In this document: positions 44,355-51,827 of the stretch, piece by piece
How positions within the stretch are numbered: position 1 is the stretch's first letter
Layout of the letters: each line of letters opens with the position of its first letter
NCBI RefSeq assembly: GCF_000337795.1
Contig: NZ_AOLP01000004.1
Span: forward strand, 62,001 to 126,000
DNA: 64,000 nucleotides
Direction of reading: 5' to 3'
Source of the DNA: Haloferax denitrificans ATCC 35960
Lineage (GTDB): Archaea; Halobacteriota; Halobacteria; Halobacteriales; Haloferacaceae
Program-made: the position numbers and the translations under genes
Notes under the pieces: model-generated
Database searches by the model: none
What the model saw: the letters and a program-made list of their open reading frames with translations, nothing else
What the model was told of the DNA's origin: nothing

Positions 44355-47126
44355 ATGTTTCCCCCGAGTTCCGGGAGCACCTCCGTCGGCGCGATTCTCT
44401 ACGTCGCGGCCGACGGCGCTGTCTCCGATTCGGCCGTCTCGGCGCTTCGGGACGCCTTCGAGCGCCCGGTCGAGCGCGCCGGGAGCGCCGCGGCCGCGCG
44501 CTCGGCACTCGCCGACCGCGCCGTCTCCTGTCTCGTCGCCGCCGCGGACCTCCCCGACGGACTCGACCTCGACGCGCTCGTCACCGCCGCCGCCGACGCT
44601 CGCGCCGGGGCTCCGGTGGTCGTCTACGCCGCCGCCGGCGACGAGGCGCTCGCCGCCCGCGCCGTCTCGCTCGGCGTCGACGACTACTTGGTCTGCGACG
44701 AAGCCGACGACTCCCACGCGGCCCTCGTCGAATCGGTCCGGGCGCTCTTCGAGCGGGACGCCGACGACCGCTCCCCCGAAACCAGAAGCTACCGCGTCAT
44801 CGTCGAGGCGATGGAAGACGGCGCGTTCGTCCTCGACGAGAACCGACGTGTGGAGTACGTGAACCCCCGAATCGAGGCGATAACGGGGCGCGCGTCCGAG
44901 TCGCTCCGAGGCGAGCGGTTCGAGTCGCTCCGAGGCGAGCGGTTCGAGTCGCTCGTCGACGCCGGGCTGTTCCCCGCCGACGAGTACGAGCGCTACCGCG
45001 ACGCCGTCTCGCGGGTCCTCTCGAAGGGCGTCACCGAGCGCCTCGACGTTCGGTTCGTCGACGCCGACGGCGTCTCGCGGCTGTTCGAACTCTCGCTTTC
45101 GCCGGTCGGCGGCGGCGAGCGGGTGACCGGCGTCGTCGGCATCCCGCGTGACGTGACCGACCGCGAGACGGCCACCACCCAGCGAGGCGAACTGCTCGAA
45201 CGCATGACGGACGCCTTCTTCGCGCTCGACGCCGACTGGCGCTTCGTCTACCTCAACGACCGCGCGCGAGACGTCTTCGGCGAGGTCAGAGAGCCCGACC
45301 TCGGCGAGCGCATCTGGGACCTGGTCCCGTCGCCCGACGGCACCGAACTGTACGAGAGGTACCACGAGGCGATGCGGACCCAGGAGTCGGTGACGTTCGA
45401 GACGTACTCCGAACCGTACGACGGCTGGTTCGAGGTCCGCGCGTACCCCTCGCCGTCGGGGCTGTCGGTCTACTTCCGCGACGTGACGACGCGAAAGCGC
45501 CACCTCCACGCCCTCGAATCGACCAATCAACGCCTCGAAACGGTGTTGCAGAACCTGCCGGTCATCCTCTCGGCGTTCGACGCCGAGGGCGTGTTCACCA
45601 TGTCCGAAGGGGCCGGGCTGGAGTCGCTCGACCGCGAACCCGGCGAAGTGGTCGGCCGCTCCGCCTTCGACCTGTACGACGACACCCCCGCGGTCACAGA
45701 CGCCATCGAGCGGGGCCTGTCGGGCGAGGCGGTCGACGCCAGAATCGAGTACCGCGGCGCGGTGTACGACGCCTGGTACCGCCCCGTCTTCGACGACGAC
45801 GGCGAGGTGTCGGAACTCCTCGGCGTCGCCATCGACGTCACGAACCGCGCGCGGCTCGAAGCCGGCCTCCGGTCCCTGCAAGCGGTCACGCAGGACTTCA
45901 TCCTGACCGAGAGCGTCGAGGAGGTCGCGGCGCTCGCGGTCGAGGTCGTCCCCGAACTCGTGCCCGACGCCGACGCCACCGTCTGGCTCGCCAACGACCG
46001 CGGTGGCCTGTCGCCGGCCGCTTCGAACGCGGGCCAGTTCGACTCGGGGGCGCGAATCGAGGCGTCTCCGAGCGGCTTCGAGTCCGAGGCCGTCACCCGA
46101 GTCGACGCGGCGGCGGTCGACGACCGGCTTCTGTCCCCCGACTCCGACGCGGCGTCGGTCCTGCGCGTCCCGCTCGGGAGCCACGGTCTCCTCGTCGCCT
46201 CGACCCCCGACGCGTTCCTCGACGTCGACGAGGACCTGCTCGAACTCCTCGGGTCGACGGTCACCTCCGCGCTCTCGGGGACCGTCCGCGAACAGGAGCT
46301 TCGCAACCGCGAGGCCGACCTCGCGGCGGCCAACGAGCGGCTCGACGACTTCGTCTCCATCGTCGCCCACGACCTCCGCAACCCGCTCGCGATAGCCACC
46401 GGCTATCTCGACCTCGGGATGGAGTCGGGCGAGCGGGCGCACCTCGAACGCGCCGCCAACGCGGTCGACCGGATGTCCGAACTGGTCGAGGAGGTCCTCG
46501 ACCTCGCCCGCCAGCGGACGCCCGTCGTCGACGCCACGCCCGTCGACCTCGCCCGCGTCGTCGACCACGCGTGGCGGTTCGTCGACACCGGCGACGCGAC
46601 GCTCGTCCGCGAGGAACTGTTCACCGTCGACGGCGACGACGGCCGCCTGCTCAGGCTCTTCGAGAACCTGTTTCGGAATGCTGTGGAACACGGTTCCACA
46701 GGCAACCAGACTGCGTCCGGTGACGCCGCCGAACACGGTTCGGCGGGCAGTCGGATTCCATCCGACGACGCCGTCGAGCACGGCTCGACGAGCCGCCGGG
46801 ATACCCCCGACGACCCCGCGGAGCGCGACACACCGCCCGACGAACCGCTCACTGTTCGCGTCGGTACGCTTGACGACCGCACCGGGTTCTACGTCGCGGA
46901 CAACGGCGTCGGCATCCCCGAGAACATCCGCGAGCGGGTGTTCGACCACGGCTACACCACGACGGCGCGGGGCACCGGATTCGGTCTCGCAATCGTCGAC
47001 GACATCGCCGACGCCCACGGCTGGTCCGTCTCGCTCTCCGAGTCGGCCGAGGGCGGCGCGCGGTTCGAGTTCGTGACGCAGTCGGAGGGGCTGGCGGCGA
47101 CCGGGTCGGCGGGGACCGACGACTGA
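44355..47126 (+). CDS. PAS/GAF sensor histidine kinase with internal tandem repeats
   Basis: A 923-residue soluble kinase. Residues 10-135 look like a receiver fold without its phospho-acceptor Asp (pseudo-receiver). Three PAS domains follow (about 145-280, 285-380, 385-500), then a GAF domain (about 500-650), HisKA with H-box SIVAHDLRNPLAI, and HATPase_c (NLFRNAVEHG; VADNGVGIPENIRERVF; GTGFGLAIVDDI). There is no membrane segment. An 8-residue duplication occurs in PAS1, and a 15-residue repeat expands the ATPase N-box loop (residues 778-825). No response regulator is adjacent. Confidence 0.92.
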   Translation: MFPPSSGSTSVGAILYVAADGAVSDSAVSALRDAFERPVERAGSAAAARSALADRAVSCLVAAADLPDGLDLDALVTAAADARAGAPVVVYAAAGDEALAARAVSLGVDDYLVCDEADDSHAALVESVRALFERDADDRSPETRSYRVIVEAMEDGAFVLDENRRVEYVNPRIEAITGRASESLRGERFESLRGERFESLVDAGLFPADEYERYRDAVSRVLSKGVTERLDVRFVDADGVSRLFELSLSPVGGGERVTGVVGIPRDVTDRETATTQRGELLERMTDAFFALDADWRFVYLNDRARDVFGEVREPDLGERIWDLVPSPDGTELYERYHEAMRTQESVTFETYSEPYDGWFEVRAYPSPSGLSVYFRDVTTRKRHLHALESTNQRLETVLQNLPVILSAFDAEGVFTMSEGAGLESLDREPGEVVGRSAFDLYDDTPAVTDAIERGLSGEAVDARIEYRGAVYDAWYRPVFDDDGEVSELLGVAIDVTNRARLEAGLRSLQAVTQDFILTESVEEVAALAVEVVPELVPDADATVWLANDRGGLSPAASNAGQFDSGARIEASPSGFESEAVTRVDAAAVDDRLLSPDSDAASVLRVPLGSHGLLVASTPDAFLDVDEDLLELLGSTVTSALSGTVREQELRNREADLAAANERLDDFVSIVAHDLRNPLAIATGYLDLGMESGERAHLERAANAVDRMSELVEEVLDLARQRTPVVDATPVDLARVVDHAWRFVDTGDATLVREELFTVDGDDGRLLRLFENLFRNAVEHGSTGNQTASGDAAEHGSAGSRIPSDDAVEHGSTSRRDTPDDPAERDTPPDEPLTVRVGTLDDRTGFYVADNGVGIPENIRERVFDHGYTTTARGTGFGLAIVDDIADAHGWSVSLSESAEGGARFEFVTQSEGLAATGSAGTDD
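44898..44945 (+). repeat. 24-bp perfect tandem duplication in kinase PAS1
   Basis: Two exact 24-bp units (44898-44921, 44922-44945) encode ESLRGERF twice in frame. A partial third unit follows. Confidence 0.85.
46682..46820 (+). repeat. 45-bp degenerate tandem repeats in kinase ATPase domain
   Basis: The motif Glu-His-Gly-Ser recurs at residues 778, 793 and 808, each 15 residues (45 bp) apart. A fourth degenerate copy (AERD) starts at residue 822. All lie right after the N-box Asn775. Confidence 0.8.
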
Positions 47127-47294
47127 CGCACACGATTCCTGTCGCCGAGGGCGCGGCCTCGATATCGGCCGTGCCGAGCCGAGTCACGCGCGCCCTCGAT
47201 TCGGCAGACAGCTGACGACTCGGCCGCACGGTGCGGCGCTCGGTTCGCGTTCCGCACCAATCACCATTTGAGCGCCCCCCGAGTAGCTTGGCGT

Positions 47295-47882
47295 ATGTGC
47301 CACGACTGCGACCGGACCGTCGCTCGTCGAACCGTGTTGTCCGCGGTCGGTGCCGCGGGCGTCGCCGCCACGGCAGGGTGTCTGGGTGGCGTCGGAACCG
47401 ACGGCGGCGGCGACGCTCCCGAGGCACTCGCACTGACCGGCGGCGAGCAGTGCGACGCCTGCGGGATGGTCATCGACCAGCACCCCGGCCCCGCCGGGCA
47501 ACTGTTCTACGCCGACCACAGCCCCGAGGGCCACGACAACCCGGCGCGGTTCTGTAGCGCCTGGGAGACGTTCTCCTACGCGCTCGACCGCGAGGACGAC
47601 GGGTGGAATCGCGCCGGCGGCTACCTCACGGACTACAGCGCTGTCGAGTACGACCTGTACGACGACGGCGGGAAGACGTTCATCTCCGCGCACCTCGACG
47701 CCGACGCGTTCGCGCCGATGGACGACCTCGTCTACGTCGTCGGCACCGACATTAACGGGTCGATGGGCCACGACTTCGTCCCGTTTTCCGACGACGGCGA
47801 CGCCGAGGCGTTCGCCGATGCACACGACGGAGCCGTCTACGAGCGCGCCGACATCTCGCGCGACCTCATCGCCCGGCGCTGA
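47295..47882 (+). CDS. NosL-like copper-chaperone lipoprotein
   Basis: A 195-residue exported protein of the NosL family. The N-terminus has RTVARRTVLSAVGAAGVAATAGC, an Arg-containing signal with a lipobox (AGC). The mature domain has the NosL metal motif EQCDACGMVIDQHPGPAGQLFY, and later ARFCSAWETF and SMGHDFVPF. NosL binds Cu(I) for nitrous oxide reductase assembly, but no nos genes are nearby, so a general copper role at the outer membrane face is likely. ATG 47295 is chosen. Confidence 0.85.
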   Translation: MCHDCDRTVARRTVLSAVGAAGVAATAGCLGGVGTDGGGDAPEALALTGGEQCDACGMVIDQHPGPAGQLFYADHSPEGHDNPARFCSAWETFSYALDREDDGWNRAGGYLTDYSAVEYDLYDDGGKTFISAHLDADAFAPMDDLVYVVGTDINGSMGHDFVPFSDDGDAEAFADAHDGAVYERADISRDLIARR

Positions 47883-47987
47883 GCGTCAGGCGCTCTCTTT
47901 CGGTCGTTCTCGATTCCTTAGATTCGGAAACCACGCTCCCTTTATATGCTCTCGGCGGTCGTCCGTTCATTTGTTAGGTGAAAGACA

Positions 47988-48515
47988 ATGGCCGCTAACT
48001 CACAAATCGAGATGCTGGGGAACAGAATGGACTTCGACTACTCGCAGGGCGTCACGGGCTACGTGCTCGTGCTGACTCGCCTCATCACCGGCTACTGGTT
48101 CTTCCACGCCGGCGTGACGAAGATCGTCGGCGAGCCGTTCAGCGCCGCGGGCTACCTCGCGAACGCTCCCGCCGCCTCGCCCCTACAGGGCTTCTTCGCG
48201 TGGGCCGCCGCGACCCCGTGGCTCCTCGACTTCACGAACTTCATGATTCCGTGGGGTGAGATGCTCATCGGTCTCGGACTCCTCGTGGGTGCACTCGTCC
48301 GGCTCGCCGCCTTCTTCGGCGGCGTCCTGATGGTGTTCTTCTACCTCGGGAACGCCGACTGGGCCCACGGCGTGGTCAACGGCGACCTGTTCGGGCTGAT
48401 GATGTTCGCCATCGTCGGGACGCTCGCGGCGGGCCGCATCCTCGGCCTCGACGCCATCATCGAGAAGACGGAGTTCGTCCAACAGCGCCCCGCGCTCAAG
48501 TACCTCCTCGGCTGA
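47988..48515 (+). CDS. DoxX family membrane protein
   Basis: A 175-residue membrane protein with four hydrophobic segments. It contains VLVLTRLITGYWFFHAGVTKI near the start and FMIPWGEMLIGLGLLVGALVRLAAFFGGVLMVFFYLGN, both typical of DoxX/DoxD. The family includes the small subunit of archaeal thiosulfate:quinone oxidoreductase and other quinone-linked proteins. It follows the NosL-like gene by 105 nt, with an AT-rich promoter (TTTATAT at about 47941) about 45 nt before the ATG. Confidence 0.88.
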   Translation: MAANSQIEMLGNRMDFDYSQGVTGYVLVLTRLITGYWFFHAGVTKIVGEPFSAAGYLANAPAASPLQGFFAWAAATPWLLDFTNFMIPWGEMLIGLGLLVGALVRLAAFFGGVLMVFFYLGNADWAHGVVNGDLFGLMMFAIVGTLAAGRILGLDAIIEKTEFVQQRPALKYLLG

Positions 48516-48638
48516 GCGGGACCGTCCTTCCCCCCGCGCGGCCCTGTCGGTGCGCCGCGGTGACCCACCAACACCACCGCACCCGGCGCGCTTCGACGAA
48601 CGAACGAACACGCCGAACGACGAGACTGGTTTTCCCGA

Positions 48639-49622
48639 CTACTTCCTATCGAGCCTGCTGAGGCCCCGCCAAATCGCTTCGATGAGCCGCGCTTCTCCGT
48701 CGAGCTCGGCCGACGCGTCGCCTTCTCCCGCCGTCTCGCCCTCGCCCGCTGTCTCCCCGCCATCAACGTCGTCCCAGCCGCGGGCGATGGCGTCTTCGAG
48801 GACCGAAAGCGAGTGGTTCTCGAAGTTGTTCACGCCCCGGAACGATTCGAGCGCCGCCGCGGCCTCGTCGTCGAACTCGCCGCTCGGCGTCCCGTCGTAG
48901 AAGCCGAGGTTCGACAGCGTTTCGAGCACCGCCTCGGCCGTCTCGCCGGACAGCGACCGAGTTTCTGCGGGCGCTTCGCGCTCCAACAGCGTGATGTCGT
49001 ACAGTTTGAACACGCGTTCGAGTTCGGCTATCGGGCGGTCGTGGTCGTCGACGCGCACGTCGACCCAGCGGTCGTTGCCGCCGTCGTAGCCCCCCTCGGG
49101 CTTGGCGATATACATCGCCGCGGACTGCTCGCCGCGCTTGTCGCTGCCGGCGTCGTTGCCGGCGTGGAGCGCCGAAAGCAGGCGTTCCGGAAGCCCGCCG
49201 TCGGTCGTCTCGAACGCCTTGGCCATCGCGTCGAGCGTCGCCTCGTTTTCGAGGATGTTCCCCTGTACGGTGTAGTGCTCGCCCTGGATGTCGCCGGCCA
49301 CGTCGAAACACTCGTCGCCGGTGAACGCCGCGACGCTCCCGTCGGCCCCGACGACGCCGACCTGCCTGCTCGGAGCCTCGTCGTCGGCGTCGGTCAGTTC
49401 CGCGATGACTTCCTCGGCCGAGCGCCCCTCGCGCAGGAGGTCCAATCCGTCGGGGCCGTAGGTGACGTTTGCGAAGCTCTGGGTGGCGATTGCGCCGGCG
49501 TCGGCGCTGACGAACGGGACGACGGAGCCGACGCTTACGAACTTCGACTGGACGGCCACGCCGACGGCGTCCTGTTCGGGGTCGCGGGCGACGATGGAGA
49601 AGGTCGACGGTCGCGGTATCAT
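48639..49622 (-). CDS. DUF1028 protein with peptidoglycan-binding-like domain
   Basis: A 327-residue protein. Residues 1-215 match DUF1028, an Ntn-hydrolase-like family (TFSIVARDPEQDAVGVAVQSKFVSVGSVVPF; ATQSFANVTYGP; NDRWVDVRVDDH). Residues 230-285 look like a putative peptidoglycan-binding-type helical domain (LETLSNLGFYDGTPSGEFDDEAAAALESFRGVNNFEN). An acidic repeat (GETAGEGETAGEG) precedes the C-terminus. DUF1028 proteins often accompany amidohydrolase genes; here it is transcribed alone. No signal peptide is visible. Confidence 0.87.
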   Translation of the reverse strand: MIPRPSTFSIVARDPEQDAVGVAVQSKFVSVGSVVPFVSADAGAIATQSFANVTYGPDGLDLLREGRSAEEVIAELTDADDEAPSRQVGVVGADGSVAAFTGDECFDVAGDIQGEHYTVQGNILENEATLDAMAKAFETTDGGLPERLLSALHAGNDAGSDKRGEQSAAMYIAKPEGGYDGGNDRWVDVRVDDHDRPIAELERVFKLYDITLLEREAPAETRSLSGETAEAVLETLSNLGFYDGTPSGEFDDEAAAALESFRGVNNFENHSLSVLEDAIARGWDDVDGGETAGEGETAGEGDASAELDGEARLIEAIWRGLSRLDRK

Positions 49623-49684
49623 GGGCGGAACCGACGGACGCCGGGCGAATAAGGATTCAGGTGTTCGGGCGGACCCCCGCCCGT

Positions 49685-50284
49685 TTACGCCGAGATACGG
49701 TCGATGTGCGAGTCGATGGCCGCCCGGAGCGACCCGATTGGCTCGTCGGGCTCGAACACCGTCACCCGGCGGGCGCGCGCCCCGGTCAGAATCGAGAGGA
49801 ACAACTCGGCTTCGGCGTCGGGGTCGATTGCCGCGAACTCGCCGGCTTCGATTCCGCGGACGAGAATGTCCCGGAGGTGCGCCGTGAGTTCGTCGTCGAT
49901 GTGGCGGTACTCCTCGCGGTAGGCCTCGTCGTGCCGGGCGTTCATCCGAAGTTCGAACATCGACAGCTGGAGCCGGTAGGCCTCCTCGGAGAGCGTCTCG
50001 GGGAGGAGCGCGTCGACCAGCGTTTCGAGTTCCTCTCTGGGCGTGCGGTCCCCCCGCGGGAGGCCGTCGAGGAACTCCGCGAGGACGTAGTCGAGGAAGT
50101 CGACCAGTAGCTCGTCTTTCCCGTCGTAGTGGTAGTACAGGAGCGCCTTGCTGTTCTCGAACTCGTCGGCGATGTCCTGCGTCGTCAGGTTGCCGTAGCC
50201 GTGTTTTCGGAGCGCCCTGTAGGTCGCCTCCATGATGCGTCGCTTCGCCGGCTCCAACTCCTCGGCGCGCCCGTCCTGCGTCAT
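49685..50284 (-). CDS. TetR/AcrR-family transcriptional regulator
   Basis: A 199-residue TetR regulator. The N-terminal HTH is RRIMEATYRALRKHGYGNLTTQDIADEFENSKALLYYHYDGKDELLVDFL, followed by an all-helical ligand domain. It is divergent from the third iron-siderophore binding protein gene across 111 nt, so it could regulate that gene, itself, or an unlinked efflux system. The iron-box palindrome in that gap is of the DtxR type and not a TetR site. Confidence 0.92.
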   Translation of the reverse strand: MTQDGRAEELEPAKRRIMEATYRALRKHGYGNLTTQDIADEFENSKALLYYHYDGKDELLVDFLDYVLAEFLDGLPRGDRTPREELETLVDALLPETLSEEAYRLQLSMFELRMNARHDEAYREEYRHIDDELTAHLRDILVRGIEAGEFAAIDPDAEAELFLSILTGARARRVTVFEPDEPIGSLRAAIDSHIDRISA

Positions 50285-50376
50285 GCTCCGAGGGTTCGCG
50301 TTGGACGGAAGTGTCGTTTTCGGGTCGTCCCGGGCGAAACCCCGTGACAGCTGACCGTCCGAAGCAACTTTATGGG

Positions 50377-50392
50377 TTTAGGTTAGCCTAAA
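50377..50392. promoter_or_regulatory. DtxR-type iron box (third copy)
   Basis: TTTAGG (50377-50382), TTAG, CCTAAA (50387-50392), ending 3 nt before the ATG at 50396. A TATA-like ACTTTATG (50367-50374) precedes it. Layout matches the boxes at 36824 and 36893. Confidence 0.75.
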
Positions 50393-50395
50393 AAT

Positions 50396-51676
50396 ATGGC
50401 AGAAGACGATAGTCACCGTTCCGAACCGACGCGGCGGCAGTATCTCACGTACGGAAGCGCGGTCGTCACAAGCGGGCTGGTCGCCGGGTGCGCGGGCGAT
50501 TCGGCGGACGCGACGGCGACAGCGACCGCGGACGAGTCGGGAGACGCGACGGGGACGACGCCGACCGACGAACCGGAGTCCACGACCGAAGCCGAGGCGG
50601 ACGATAGCTCGTACTCGGTGTCGATGGCCCCGGTCGGCGAAGTCGAGTTCGACGCCGTGCCGACGAGCGCCCTGACCTACTACCCGGTCTCGGCCGACGC
50701 CGCGGTCGCCTTCGGCCACGGCGACGCCATCACCGGCATCGGCTACGACAAGGAACTGTTCGGTAACACGGTCGACTACTACTACGACGCCCTCGACGGC
50801 GTGGAGTTCGAGTGGGAGGACCTCGGCCGCGTCACGCCGGCGTCGAACCCGAACGCCCTCGACAGGGAGCTGTTCTACGAACTGGACAGCGACGTTCACT
50901 TCCTCGACCCGTGTCTCCTCCGGAGCCCCTCGTTCGACTGGACCGAAGACGAGGTGGCGTCAATCGCCAGCGACGTGGGGCCGTGGTTCGGCAACTACTA
51001 CAGCCGGACGAACGCCGACCCGCCCGAGCCCTGCCGCGACCGCTACGACTACTACACGCTCTGGGAGTACCTCGGTCACATCGCGGCGGTGTTCCGGGAG
51101 GAGGAACGCTACCGGGCGTTCAAGTCGCTCCGGGACGACCTCGTCGCCCGGATACAGGCCGACCTCCCACCGGCGTCAGAGCGGCCGTCGCTCGCGGTCG
51201 TCGCCTACACGGGCGGGACGTTCTGGCCCTACGACTTCACGGGGGACGGCTACCTCTGGGCGCATCTCCGCCCGTTCGGGATGCAGAACGCCTTCGCGGC
51301 GGCCGACGCCCAGACCGGGTCGGACGGTTCGTACGATTACGAGGCGATGGTCGAGACCGCGCCCGACGTCGTCTTCCGGTACTGGGGGACCGCGCTCGGT
51401 GACTCGTTCCGCTCGAACCGCGAGGAGGTGCTTTCGGACCCCCTCGCTGACGAGGTGCCCGCGTTCCGTGACGGTCGGTACTACCCGTCCGGAAACGGGA
51501 TGCAGGGACCGATTATGAACCTGTTCCAGCTGGAGATGACCGCCAAACAGCTCTTCCCCGAGCGGTTCGGCGCGTGGCCCGGCTACGGCGACGGCGAGTC
51601 GTACCCCGAGATTCCCGAGGGCGAACGGCTGTTCGACCGCGACCGCGTCGCCGACATCGTCGCCGGCGAGTTCTGA
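50396..51676 (+). CDS. Iron-siderophore-type ABC substrate-binding lipoprotein 3
   Basis: A 426-residue paralogue of the two proteins at 35.6-38.2 kb. It has a twin-arginine signal (TRRQYLTYGS), a lipobox (LVAGC), an acidic Thr-rich linker to about residue 70, and a mature domain with WFGNYYSRTNADPPEPC. The C-terminus, QGPIMNLFQLEMTAKQLFPERFGAWP, is nearly identical to copy 2 even in DNA. It is again without a permease or ATPase. The iron box overlapping its promoter implies expression under iron limitation. Confidence 0.9.
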   Translation: MAEDDSHRSEPTRRQYLTYGSAVVTSGLVAGCAGDSADATATATADESGDATGTTPTDEPESTTEAEADDSSYSVSMAPVGEVEFDAVPTSALTYYPVSADAAVAFGHGDAITGIGYDKELFGNTVDYYYDALDGVEFEWEDLGRVTPASNPNALDRELFYELDSDVHFLDPCLLRSPSFDWTEDEVASIASDVGPWFGNYYSRTNADPPEPCRDRYDYYTLWEYLGHIAAVFREEERYRAFKSLRDDLVARIQADLPPASERPSLAVVAYTGGTFWPYDFTGDGYLWAHLRPFGMQNAFAAADAQTGSDGSYDYEAMVETAPDVVFRYWGTALGDSFRSNREEVLSDPLADEVPAFRDGRYYPSGNGMQGPIMNLFQLEMTAKQLFPERFGAWPGYGDGESYPEIPEGERLFDRDRVADIVAGEF

Positions 51677-51827
51677 CGCCCGGGCGACCGGCGGTCGAAC
51701 TCGGTCGCCGCCGTCGCATCGTCGTTCTCCGTTATTAAATTCGACATTGAGGGCGCTGATTCTCAGTCCCTAACGATAGAGGTCGAACTTATGTACCGCC
51801 GCGTGAGTTACTATCTGGTAACTATCG

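Noticed and set aside
44292-47018. Open frame of about 900 codons antisense to the histidine kinase
   Set aside because: No domain is recognisable, and it is explained by GC-biased codons of the real gene on the other strand.
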